Source: a virus | Virus record (IMG/VR): IMGVR_UViG_3300006920_000318 | Span: 1 to 21,199 of that record | Reading direction: 5' to 3' (one strand) | DNA length: 21,199 bases | In this document: piece after piece, positions 7,591 to 14,658 of the stretch | How the letters are laid out: each line of letters begins with the position of its first letter | Position numbering within the stretch: the stretch's first letter is position 1 | Made by a program: the position numbers and the translations under genes | Notes under the pieces: model-generated | Seen by the model: only the letters and a program-made list of their open reading frames with translations | The model's database searches: none | What the model was told of the DNA's origin: nothing

Positions 7591-8466
7591 TTAACTTGCT
7601 GTATGTTCTGCTAAAACTTTTTCTACTGCTGCTCTTGCTACTTCGTATTCTACAGGACCTGTTTCGTCTGCATATGCTACAGGATCAAGTCTTCCTAGTT
7701 TAATAAATGCCTCTATACGTTCTACTGAAGATGCTGATTTATAATCAGAATACCATTTACCGTGTATGCTTCCGTCATCGTTCTTTACAAAGTCGCTTTG
7801 AATGAAGATTGGCTTGTATGAAGTATTGGTTCTTGAATAGACTTCATCGAAATCTAATCCTAATTTTTTACATACTACTAATCCGTCTTCTAGTATACCA
7901 AATTTATCGGTATTTAAATAAGGTGTAAAATACCCTACTCTTTCTGCATCCCAATTACCCATTCTAAAAGCTGCATCATCGGCATCTCTAAACTCTTGAC
8001 GACAGTCGGGATATACTGCATGATCTCCTGCATGTATTCCTAATGCAATATCACAAGTTTCTCCTGTTCTATTTGCAATTGATAAAGCTACGGCTTGAGC
8101 AATAGAAGCAAACATCTTGTTACGGTTAGGTACAACTGTTTCTTTCATATTATCTTGCTCATAATGTCCTTCCGGAACATCTTTACCTCCTGTCACTAGT
8201 GCCGAGTCTAATAGGTCTACTAGTCCGTCTAACTTAATTTGACGGTACGTAATTAAGTCCACATCTGGTTCAACAAGGTCTTTTATGCTACTGTTAAGGT
8301 TAACGTAACCTACTAGCGATACAGCTCTTTCTAACTCTACTCTATGTTTTTGACCGTAATCAAATGAGATAGCAGTTACGGTATCGTACTCTGTTAAAGC
8401 TCTTAATAGTAATGTTGAGGAATCCATCCCTCCCGATAAGGATACTACTACATGTTTTTTTGCCAT
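7591..8466 (-). CDS. queC: QueC-like 7-cyano-7-deazaguanine (preQ0) synthase, zinc cysteines absent
   Basis: This is a 291-residue member of the PP-loop ATPase superfamily. QueC enzymes convert 7-carboxy-7-deazaguanine to preQ0 using ATP and ammonia. Visible motifs are the PP-loop SGGMDSST (11-18), FDYGQKHR (35-42), VVPNRNKMF (111-119) and GIHAGDHAVYPDCRQEF (143-159), all in the usual QueC order. The C-terminal zinc knuckle differs. Where QueC normally has four cysteines (one in a W-S-C-Y motif, then CxxCxxC), this protein has TSY (215-217) and WYSDYKSAS (238-246). The following ERIEAF..LGRLDP still aligns with the family. The gene follows a small conserved-looking gene by 58 nt and ends at a strong terminator. 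Phage preQ0 enzymes often serve DNA modification or queuosine synthesis; no partner gene is visible here. Confidence 0.88.
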   Translation of the reverse strand: MAKKHVVVSLSGGMDSSTLLLRALTEYDTVTAISFDYGQKHRVELERAVSLVGYVNLNSSIKDLVEPDVDLITYRQIKLDGLVDLLDSALVTGGKDVPEGHYEQDNMKETVVPNRNKMFASIAQAVALSIANRTGETCDIALGIHAGDHAVYPDCRQEFRDADDAAFRMGNWDAERVGYFTPYLNTDKFGILEDGLVVCKKLGLDFDEVYSRTNTSYKPIFIQSDFVKNDDGSIHGKWYSDYKSASSVERIEAFIKLGRLDPVAYADETGPVEYEVARAAVEKVLAEHTAS

Positions 8467-8500
8467 GTTTATTTAAATTTAAAATTTGCCAGGTATTGTA

Positions 8501-8539
8501 AAGCGTATAGGCAAACGCTTGAACTTAATCGACGTTTGC
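8501..8539 (-). promoter_or_regulatory. Two mutually exclusive inverted repeats upstream of queC
   Basis: GCAAACG/CGTTTGC (8533-8539 with 8511-8517, 15-nt loop) and AAGCGT/ACGCTT (8515-8520 with 8501-8506, 8-nt loop) share bases 8515-8517, so only one hairpin can form at a time. The first spans the stop codon of the upstream gene and both precede the queC ATG. Short stems like these can arise by chance in AT-rich DNA. Confidence 0.25.
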
Positions 8540-8830
8540 GATACTGCTCATTTTATCTTTAATCTCTTCCCAAGCTTTAAGATAAGCACCCACTGTTTTG
8601 TAGTGTTTGTTTTTATGGTCTTGAAGGTACTTAGCTGTTCTCTTCAGTGCTGAGTTAAATGTTGAGGGGTAACATAGTGCATCAATATACTTTGTGTTAT
8701 TCTCTCCTCTAATTACTCTTTTGTAAATGGTATACCCTCCTGCATCTGATTTTGTAATAAAGTAAGGTTCCATTGCTGGGTCTTCAATGATTGTATCTCT
8801 TGAAGGAATTGAATCTGGTTTACGTAACAT
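8525..8830 (-). CDS. Small conserved-looking phage protein of unknown function
   Basis: This is a 101-residue soluble protein. The core reads MEPYFITKSDAGGYTIYKR, then a YIDALCYPSTFNSALKRTAKYL segment, then a helical end (TVGAYLKAWEEIKDKMSSI). That suggests a short beta-sheet followed by two helices. I have an impression of similar short proteins in marine phages but cannot attach a function. The leader before the ATG contains AAATAAGTT. It lies 21 nt after the membrane protein gene and 58 nt before queC, and its last codons take part in the queC-proximal inverted repeat. A regulatory or DNA-binding role is possible but not shown. Confidence 0.75.
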   Translation of the reverse strand: MLRKPDSIPSRDTIIEDPAMEPYFITKSDAGGYTIYKRVIRGENNTKYIDALCYPSTFNSALKRTAKYLQDHKNKHYKTVGAYLKAWEEIKDKMSSIANVD

Positions 8831-8839
8831 AACTTATTT
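8831..8839 (-). promoter_or_regulatory. Recurrent pre-start element AAATAAGTT
   Basis: Copy of AAATAAGTT directly abutting the ATG at 8830 (minus strand). It is one of three start-proximal copies in the window. Confidence 0.4.
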
Positions 8840-8851
8840 AATTTATAAAAT

Positions 8852-9196
8852 TTATTTCCAAAATACTTGTACTACTACTATAATAAAAGACAGAAGTAAG
8901 GTAATACCTGTCTTAAGGTTTATACCTTCCCCCAGATGTACATAAGTTAGAGAAGCCATAATAATCATACCTGTTGAAAAACCTACTAACCTTCCTGGCC
9001 ATAATAAGCCGTCAAAGCCTTTTACCGCATACGTTGTTGCAACTATTAGTATATAACTCACAGGCCATCCTATTATTGCTAACAGCCAAGGCCTATCTTT
9101 TGCCCATTCTGACAGGAATTGGGCATTTGTCTGGTACCATATGATCAGTTGACCGGCTGTGAATAGGCAGAGTGCTATTATTATATCTTTATTCAC
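8852..9196 (-). CDS. Small four-helix membrane protein
   Basis: This 114-residue, very hydrophobic protein has about four transmembrane helices: residues 5-20, 38-60, 65-85 and 93-113. Polar loops include NAQFLSEWAKDRP and KGFDGLLWPGRLVG. The length and helix count resemble small transporter-like or DMT-type proteins, but no substrate motif was identified. The start is GTG at 9194-9196, immediately after the TAG of the 47-codon gene upstream (TAGGTG), so the two are probably translationally coupled. The only ATG candidates are deep inside the protein, which supports the GTG. A role in the host membrane during infection is a guess from topology. Confidence 0.75.
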   Translation of the reverse strand: MNKDIIIALCLFTAGQLIIWYQTNAQFLSEWAKDRPWLLAIIGWPVSYILIVATTYAVKGFDGLLWPGRLVGFSTGMIIMASLTYVHLGEGINLKTGITLLLSFIIVVVQVFWK

Positions 9197-9340
9197 CTAT
9201 TGAACGCCTCTTGCTCTGTAGTGGTTAGCTCTAGATCTCTTTTCTATCTTTGTCTTGATAGTATCTCCTTTTACTGTGTTAAATTGCTTTAACCATTCAT
9301 CTAACTGTGCTACTCTTGCTCTTGCGCTATTTTTTGACAT
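9197..9340 (-). CDS. 47-residue basic protein
   Basis: An ATG at 9338-9340 opens 47 codons ending in TAG at 9197-9199, directly before the GTG of the next gene. The product begins MSKNSARARVAQLDEWLKQF and continues with NTVKGDTIKTKIEKRSRANHYRARGVQ. It is rich in Arg and Lys (about a quarter of residues) with one probable amphipathic helix (residues 8-20). The abutting stop/start and the full use of an otherwise empty 195-nt gap argue that it is a real gene. A small nucleic-acid-binding protein is possible; I do not recognise it. Confidence 0.65.
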   Translation of the reverse strand: MSKNSARARVAQLDEWLKQFNTVKGDTIKTKIEKRSRANHYRARGVQ

Positions 9341-9391
9341 CTTTATCTAGTTTATTTACATTAAGATAAGGTAATTTTCCCACATAGCCAA

Positions 9392-9829
9392 CTATTTCAT
9401 CTTATTTCCATCGACTGTAATCTCATGCCAGTGTACTCGACCTTCCTCAATTGCTTTTTTTATATTTTTCTGCTTTCCCATTAGGAAAGCGTTTCCACTT
9501 TTCACCTCTACAAAATGTACTGAAGCTTTTGATGGACTTCCTGAGTCTTTAAAGCAGACATAGTCTATAGGCATTCCTAGAAATACGCAATCTTCTGGCG
9601 GAACGGGGAAATCAGTCATGAAGGGTACGAAATGTTCAATAGTCTTACCCCATTGTACTGCGCCTGATCTCTTCTTAGCATCTATTCTAATCCTACCTCT
9701 CTCTTTTTCAAATTCTTCCTTAATTTGCTGAACTTCTTTTTGATGTTCTTTGGTTCTTTTTTTTGAGGCTACGTAACTAACTGCTAGACCTATTAACAGT
9801 ATTATTGCTATCCCTATGTTTATTCCCAT
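9392..9829 (-). CDS. Membrane-anchored Endonuc_Holl-type nuclease (Holliday-junction-resolvase-related)
   Basis: This is a 145-residue protein. Residues 4-21 form one N-terminal membrane helix, residues 23-50 a charged coiled-coil-like helix, and residues 54-140 a PD-(D/E)xK nuclease domain. Nuclease motifs are the conserved R54, the GKTIEHFVPFM helix (61-71), FLGMPIDYVCF with D89, and VHFVEVKSG with E108 and K110. The layout and the FLG.PIDYV / FVEVK signatures match the endonuclease family related to archaeal Holliday junction resolvases, many of which also carry an N-terminal membrane helix. In a phage next to a recombinase and helicase, it could process recombination or replication intermediates. 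Activity is not proven. Confidence 0.8.
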   Translation of the reverse strand: MGINIGIAIILLIGLAVSYVASKKRTKEHQKEVQQIKEEFEKERGRIRIDAKKRSGAVQWGKTIEHFVPFMTDFPVPPEDCVFLGMPIDYVCFKDSGSPSKASVHFVEVKSGNAFLMGKQKNIKKAIEEGRVHWHEITVDGNKMK

Positions 9830-9873
9830 ACTATCTTCTGTTTTAATTAACCTTTATTTTAGTAAGTTTCGTA

Positions 9874-10239
9874 TTAATTAAGTATTCCCTTTAGCCAAGA
9901 GTACCTTTTTCTAGTTTCAAAGTAATCTAAGTTATTCTGGTTAGCGTATGCTTCTTTTTCTGCTGCTAAATGATAATATGCTTTAGATCCAAATTTAAAA
10001 AGTTTAAAAGCCCACTCTATTACGTACAGTAGGTAGAAGGGGACTACCCCTATTTCTAAAGCTTGTTGAAAATGTATCGATTCGTGATTAACGGTTGTTA
10101 TTCCTTTCTTAGCATGAGTGCCTCCCTCTTTATACTTTTCTCTAAGAATAATAAAGGGCCACAGTGAAATGCCTCCTATGCTCATAAATATTGAAATGCT
10201 TTTTAAAAATCTGTCACTGTATATAATTACTGGTTTCAT
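9874..10239 (-). CDS. HExxH putative membrane metallopeptidase-like protein, Bacteroidota type
   Basis: This is a 121-residue protein. Residues 12-32 form a first hydrophobic segment. NHESIH (51-56) contains the HExxH zinc motif with H52, E53 and H56. Residues 62-81 form a second hydrophobic segment (IGVVPFYLLYVIEWAFKLF). The AAEKEAYANQNNLDY segment (92-106) supplies Glu residues that could be the third zinc ligand. The NHE.IH..Q / E.EAYAN combination resembles short proteins I associate with Bacteroidota chromosomes. The gene is probably host-acquired, but this is from pattern memory. It sits between the helicase and nuclease genes. A peptidase acting in or at the membrane is possible; substrate unknown. 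Confidence 0.7.
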   Translation of the reverse strand: MKPVIIYSDRFLKSISIFMSIGGISLWPFIILREKYKEGGTHAKKGITTVNHESIHFQQALEIGVVPFYLLYVIEWAFKLFKFGSKAYYHLAAEKEAYANQNNLDYFETRKRYSWLKGILN

Positions 10240-10268
10240 ATTGGTGTTTTATTCTGATAAATATAGGT

Positions 10269-11618
10269 TTATCCTTTTTTATCAAATAATTCTTCCATTT
10301 TTTCTCTTGACAGGTTAAAGGAAGGTCCTGAAGATTCTTCATCTCTTTCTTCGAATAGTCCTTTCTCATCAAACTCTATGTGACCGTTGTTAGTATCCAT
10401 CTTTACGCTGTATGTCATACCGTCATTTCCGTACCTATTCTTCATAAAGTGTATTCTACCTGTTCCCAGTACCTTATCTTCTTTCATTCTCGACAAAGAC
10501 ATACATATGTCTGCTACCATCATCTTATCGTAAGACCCTGCTGCCTTATCTCCTTCGATTACACTATCTTTTGCTCCCATTCGGTTAACCTGTGAAGGAG
10601 TTAGTATTGGAATCTTTAATTCTTTTGCTAATCCTTTTGTAGCAATAAATACATCGTCAATTTCATCTTTCCTGTCACTAAACTTACTTTTTGAAGGTGC
10701 TCTTAGGTAATCAACATAATCTATAATAACTAAATCAGGCTTATGTCCCATATCTTCACATTTTTGAATATGTGATCGTATTGTAGATACTGAAGCTCCT
10801 TTTGGTGGGTACTCTTTAACGATAAGCTTACCTTTTAGGTTATTTACTATATCCTGTACCTCTTCTCTGTGCTTCTGAACGTCATCGATACTGTACCCTG
10901 TTAGGTAGCAGTCAAATCTCTTACCTACATAAGCTTCTCCTAACTCTAGGGTATAGAAATTAACATTGAATCCTAGTTTTACAGCATGTGCAGCCATTGC
11001 AACCATTGTCCAAGATTTACCTCCACCCGGATTACCGAACATAATGACTAGATCTCCGGGACCAAAGCCTCCTTGAATAGCATCATTCATTAAAGGCCAA
11101 GGAGTTGGAACAGTAGGTCTATAGTCTTCCCTATACCGGGATTCTACATCTTTATTATACTCATGTCCAATATTCTTATCCATTCCTGCCTTCATGGCTT
11201 TCTCAATCATGTTACGTATCCCGTCATAATCCCCATCTCTTAGCAGGTCTGTAGAATTTAAGATAGCTTGCTTCATTTCTTGGTTTTTGCAGAATGTTGC
11301 AAACTCTTCCTGTACGTACTTTAAGTCGTCCTGCGAAGCTTCGTACGAATTTCTCAACTCTTCCTTTAGTGCTATCTGTAATATGTCCTTATCTACTTTT
11401 TGGAGTTCTACTTTTATAACATCCATGGTAATAGTAGTATGGTACTTATCAAAATACTCTATAATCTGGTTTACAATCCACCTATGTGCATCTGAGTCAA
11501 AGTACTCTTCTTTTAGTACATCTCTTATGGTGAGTATGAAGGTCTTGTCTGTTAGTAAGGCACCCAGTACCTTTAGTTGAAATCCTTTACCGTATTGATT
11601 TAATGCTTTTAGTGTCAT
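10269..11618 (-). CDS. DnaB/gp41-like replicative DNA helicase
   Basis: This is a 449-residue RecA-fold hexameric helicase. An N-terminal helical domain (about 1-150) would contact primase. The ATPase domain has a Walker A motif GNPGGGKS (195-202), Walker B PDLVIIDY with D300, a PSQVNR motif (341-346, the glutamine sensor region) and a KNRYGNDG segment (393-400) where DnaB-type proteins carry the arginine finger. It would unwind the lagging-strand template at the fork and couple to a primase not seen in this window. It follows the 5' nuclease gene by 7 nt, and its leader carries AAATAAGTT 4 nt before the ATG. T4 gp41 is the likely functional counterpart. Confidence 0.92.
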   Translation of the reverse strand: MTLKALNQYGKGFQLKVLGALLTDKTFILTIRDVLKEEYFDSDAHRWIVNQIIEYFDKYHTTITMDVIKVELQKVDKDILQIALKEELRNSYEASQDDLKYVQEEFATFCKNQEMKQAILNSTDLLRDGDYDGIRNMIEKAMKAGMDKNIGHEYNKDVESRYREDYRPTVPTPWPLMNDAIQGGFGPGDLVIMFGNPGGGKSWTMVAMAAHAVKLGFNVNFYTLELGEAYVGKRFDCYLTGYSIDDVQKHREEVQDIVNNLKGKLIVKEYPPKGASVSTIRSHIQKCEDMGHKPDLVIIDYVDYLRAPSKSKFSDRKDEIDDVFIATKGLAKELKIPILTPSQVNRMGAKDSVIEGDKAAGSYDKMMVADICMSLSRMKEDKVLGTGRIHFMKNRYGNDGMTYSVKMDTNNGHIEFDEKGLFEERDEESSGPSFNLSREKMEELFDKKG

Positions 11619-11622
11619 TTAT

Positions 11623-11631
11623 AACTTATTT
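11623..11631 (-). promoter_or_regulatory. Recurrent pre-start element AAATAAGTT
   Basis: Copy of AAATAAGTT 4 nt before the helicase ATG (minus strand). It overlaps the stop codon end of the upstream 5' nuclease gene. Confidence 0.4.
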
Positions 11632-12657
11632 TTTTACCCCTATTAATCCTCTAAAATTTTCTAGCCAACTCTCTGTGCTTTTCGTAATACTTTCCACTTT
11701 ATCATGCTGTAACATACTAAGGAATCCTCCTGTCTGCATCGGCGGAACTGGTTTAGATATCTCTTCTACTATGTATTGCTTTTCCCCATCATCTAACACT
11801 GTCTCATGAAGATTCATTAGCTGGTAGTTAGTCTCTACCTTATCCCAATTTTCTACAATATTAATAAAGACTTTTTTTACTTTGTCACCTTCTAATTTTT
11901 TTGCACAAACATCGTAAATGTAATCTAACTCGATAAACGGATCTGTATTGACTGCAGGAAATTCTTTAAGAATAGTTTTTATCCCCAGTCCTCTAACTCC
12001 TGATAAGTTATCAGATTTATCACCTGTTAAGGCTTTTATTATATTATAATTCTCAGGTATTACCCCTAATTCTTCTTGTAAGTTATCCGGAGTGAATACT
12101 TTCTTTTTTACTGGCGCATATACTTGTATGTTACTATCTACTAGTTGTAGAAAATCCTTATCTGAGGATACTATTGTGCATTTCTTACCTCCTGCTTTTA
12201 TTTTTAATGCAAGGTATGCTATTATATCATCCGCCTCTAATTTCTCCATTTCAAGCTGCTGTAGAGGTAAACATTCAAGATAGTCTTGTGTTCTGTACAA
12301 CTGTCCTATAAGAGCTTCTGTTTCCTGCTCTTTAGTATCGTATAGTCCCCAGTGAGTAATTCTTGCAGTTGCTCTTTGAGCTTTATAATTTGAATCTATA
12401 TTCTTTCTATTTCCTGATCCACCTTTTCCATCCCAGACTACTATAACTCTTGTAGGATCAAACATCCTAGTCATGTAACCTAGACTTCTTAAGAAACCTA
12501 AAAAGCCACCTGTATGATGGCCTTCTGGGTTCATGGACTTGATTAATGCAAAGCTACGAATTAACATGTTCATAGCATCTATTATTAATATATGGTCATT
12601 TAACTGTCTTGGCGGTCCTTCTTTTAATTTATTTAAAATACTTCCGTAGTCGTTCAC
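11626..12657 (-). CDS. 5'-3' exonuclease / RNase H-type flap nuclease (FEN family)
   Basis: This 343-residue protein has the acidic-residue pattern of FEN/T4 RNase H nucleases: D27 (IIDAMN), D76 (VVWDG), E141, D143 and D144 (LEADD), D166 and D168 (SSDKDFLQL), D213 and D216 (GDKSDN). The last pair lies in the helix-hairpin-helix GDKSDNLSGVRGLGIKT (212-228) that binds DNA. It would remove RNA primers and 5' flaps during lagging-strand synthesis. The start is GTG at 12655-12657, overlapping the recombinase stop by 1 nt (TAGTG). The C-terminal 60 residues are less conserved and may contact the SSB, as for T4 RNase H and gp32; that interaction is inferred only. Confidence 0.9.
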   Translation of the reverse strand: MNDYGSILNKLKEGPPRQLNDHILIIDAMNMLIRSFALIKSMNPEGHHTGGFLGFLRSLGYMTRMFDPTRVIVVWDGKGGSGNRKNIDSNYKAQRATARITHWGLYDTKEQETEALIGQLYRTQDYLECLPLQQLEMEKLEADDIIAYLALKIKAGGKKCTIVSSDKDFLQLVDSNIQVYAPVKKKVFTPDNLQEELGVIPENYNIIKALTGDKSDNLSGVRGLGIKTILKEFPAVNTDPFIELDYIYDVCAKKLEGDKVKKVFINIVENWDKVETNYQLMNLHETVLDDGEKQYIVEEISKPVPPMQTGGFLSMLQHDKVESITKSTESWLENFRGLIGVKK

Positions 12658-13730
12658 TAATTTTGTGGTTTTATGTTAGGCCTGTCTTCTTCTAAATCGC
12701 CTTCTTCTACTAAGTCAAACTTATCTGACCCTAGTAGTTCAAACCACCTATCTTTATGTTCAGCTTTGTAGTTATCTATTGCTTTTTTCTCATCTTCTAT
12801 AAACCCATGAGCTGTCATAACAATCTTACCTCTAGATTGTACACCGCCTATGTGATTTTTCTCTATCTGCACATTTGTCTTTTTAGCAAACTCAACCTGC
12901 TTACCTCCGTTAATAGCTTTTATCTTAGAAGTTCCCGGATTTGTAATATTACCAAATGTAATAATTAATGTAGCATCATACCACATCGTCATTCCGTTCT
13001 TATTCTGTAATTTAGGCTGTCCCATTGGGTGTTCCGGTTTCGCCGTCCAGACCTTGTTGATTGCAATAAGAGTGTTTGTATACTTTGTACCTTCCTTTCT
13101 TGAAAGTAGTATCTTTTGATTCATATTGTTACCAAACTGAGTAGACATAGCACCGGCATTCCATTCATTGTTGTTCTTATTAGAACGAACGGATAAGTCA
13201 CATGGTACTGATCCTATAGAATCCCAAAAGAAACATAAGTCATACGGTAAGTTACCTTTTTGCTGTTCATCCATTAGGTCTGCCATGTAAACAGCAACAT
13301 CTTCTATTGTGTTTAGTGTACCCCTATCAGCATAAAGGAAAAAACCTTCGTAATCTAGTATCTCACCTGTACTTTCATCAACTACTTCTTCAAAGTCAAG
13401 GCCCATTATTCTACTGTGTTCCCAAGACCATTTCATCTCAGTTACTATAAATACTGGTAGAGTTCCTCTCTTTTGGCATTCTATTGCAGCTTCAATTAAT
13501 GCGGTTGTCTTACCTGTATCACTATGTCCTCTAAGTAGTGTAATATGCCCTACAGGGTAGCCTGGTAGTGAAGTGATTTCTTGCAGTGCAGGAGACATTG
13601 GTATGTATTCTTGCTCTTTAAACTTAACAGAGGTTAGAGCGTACCCTTTCTTCTTCTTAAAACTTCCGAGATTAAAATTTTTCTTGACTGCCGCAGATGC
13701 GGCGTCCTGTACGCTCTTTTTCTTTGCCAT
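12657..13730 (-). CDS. uvsX: UvsX/RecA-like recombinase
   Basis: This is a 357-residue RecA-fold ATPase with Walker A GHSDTGKT (68-75), a catalytic E98 region (IVTEMKW) and Walker B LCFFWDSIG (165-173). A NEWNAGAMSTQFGNNMNQK stretch (188-206) fits the DNA-binding loop 1 / filament region. Loop 2 lies near NKVWTAKPEHPMGQ (225-238). It would catalyse strand exchange for recombination-dependent replication and repair. The N-terminus is lysine-rich. It lies 6 nt downstream of the gp32-like SSB gene and overlaps the 5' nuclease gene by 1 nt, a T4-like functional grouping. A Sak4-type annealing ATPase is a less likely alternative given the length. Confidence 0.85.
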   Translation of the reverse strand: MAKKKSVQDAASAAVKKNFNLGSFKKKKGYALTSVKFKEQEYIPMSPALQEITSLPGYPVGHITLLRGHSDTGKTTALIEAAIECQKRGTLPVFIVTEMKWSWEHSRIMGLDFEEVVDESTGEILDYEGFFLYADRGTLNTIEDVAVYMADLMDEQQKGNLPYDLCFFWDSIGSVPCDLSVRSNKNNNEWNAGAMSTQFGNNMNQKILLSRKEGTKYTNTLIAINKVWTAKPEHPMGQPKLQNKNGMTMWYDATLIITFGNITNPGTSKIKAINGGKQVEFAKKTNVQIEKNHIGGVQSRGKIVMTAHGFIEDEKKAIDNYKAEHKDRWFELLGSDKFDLVEEGDLEEDRPNIKPQN

Positions 13731-13736
13731 TCCTAA

Positions 13737-14591
13737 TTAGTTAAATAAGTCGTCGAATTTTGCTACTGCACCTTTCTTATTCTCTGTTGCAGTCTCTAAG
13801 GTAAAGTCTGTTTTTTGCTTTCCTAATGCTTCAGGAAGGTCTTTGTCTTCTTTCAAAGATTCGGACTTAGTAGCTTTCTTAGCTTCTACCTCTTCTTTTG
13901 AAGGAAACGGTGATTCATCTTGAGATTTTTCTTCTACTGCGTTTGGATCTAAGTAGCTCTTAAGCTGTGTCTTAATGTGGTCGTAACTATATTGAGTAAA
14001 AGATTCTTCTGCTATTGGCTGTTCTTTTAACCATAACTCAACTTGCTTATTATCTTCTGATAATGGGGTTTGTTTAGGTTTAATTCGAACACTAGTTTCA
14101 GGGTAAGGGTTTCCTTTTTGCTTATCAACTACCAAGTCCCATCCGTTAATAACATCAGTGAAATCACCTATGTCTTCATCTTCTGCTAAAGCAAGTAATG
14201 CTTTGTATATAGTTACACCAAATCCGTATAACCTAACTCCCTGATCTTCTTCACCTCTTACGATTACCGGAGCATATATTCTAAGTTTTGGATTAAGTTT
14301 TCCTGATAGTGACCAGTTGTCCTTATCATCTGTTTTACGTAATTCTTTTACGAATTCGTCAATAGGGTCTTGTTTACCGAAGTTTGATAAAGCTATCATT
14401 GGGAACTTTCCTATATTAAAGTGAAACTTTAATTCAGTAAAAGGATAAGCTGGGTTGTTTACTGCAGGGACTATCCGAATGGTCTGTTTACCGAATTCTG
14501 GTTTCCAAAAGATTTTTGAGAAGTCAATCTTCTCTCTATCGTTGTCACTGTTAAGAGCATCTAGCTTAGCTCTGATTGCATTAATGTCCAT
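13737..14591 (-). CDS. gp32-like single-stranded DNA binding protein
   Basis: This is a 284-residue protein. The N-terminus (1-22) is helical and basic/polar, as in the cooperative domain of T4 gp32. The core (about 25-215) has IRIVPAVNN, then a YPFTELKFHFNIGKFPM segment, then FGKQDPIDEFV and a GWDLVVDKQKGNPYPETSVRI segment. These fit the OB-fold of T4-like SSBs. The C-terminus (about 215-284) is a Glu/Asp/Lys-rich, disordered tail ending FDDLFN, the type that recruits partners. There is no cysteine in the whole protein, so the zinc site of T4 gp32 is missing. The gene starts the SSB-recombinase-5' nuclease-helicase run. A 9-bp inverted repeat touches its ATG. Confidence 0.85.
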   Translation of the reverse strand: MDINAIRAKLDALNSDNDREKIDFSKIFWKPEFGKQTIRIVPAVNNPAYPFTELKFHFNIGKFPMIALSNFGKQDPIDEFVKELRKTDDKDNWSLSGKLNPKLRIYAPVIVRGEEDQGVRLYGFGVTIYKALLALAEDEDIGDFTDVINGWDLVVDKQKGNPYPETSVRIKPKQTPLSEDNKQVELWLKEQPIAEESFTQYSYDHIKTQLKSYLDPNAVEEKSQDESPFPSKEEVEAKKATKSESLKEDKDLPEALGKQKTDFTLETATENKKGAVAKFDDLFN

Positions 14592-14630
14592 ATGTTAAAT
14601 TTGTTTAATTTACTATTTCTGTTTAACATA
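14591..14630 (-). promoter_or_regulatory. 9-bp inverted repeat in SSB leader (candidate operator)
   Basis: TATGTTAAA (14622-14630 read on minus) and TTTAACATA (14591-14599 read on minus) are perfect 9-bp inverted repeats with a 22-nt A-rich spacer. The last base of the 3' arm is the A of the SSB start codon. As RNA this is an A/U-rich hairpin next to the start. As DNA the arm centres are 31 bp apart, about three helical turns. T4 gp32 is known to repress its own mRNA at a structured leader, so an autogenous operator is possible here. Confidence 0.4.
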
Positions 14631-14658
14631 ATTTAGGAAAAAGATTTCAATTAGACAA

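Noticed and set aside
8467-8524. preQ1 riboswitch upstream of queC
   Set aside because: The leader lacks the C-rich loop and A-rich tail arrangement of the known preQ1 classes; only short ambiguous hairpins are present.
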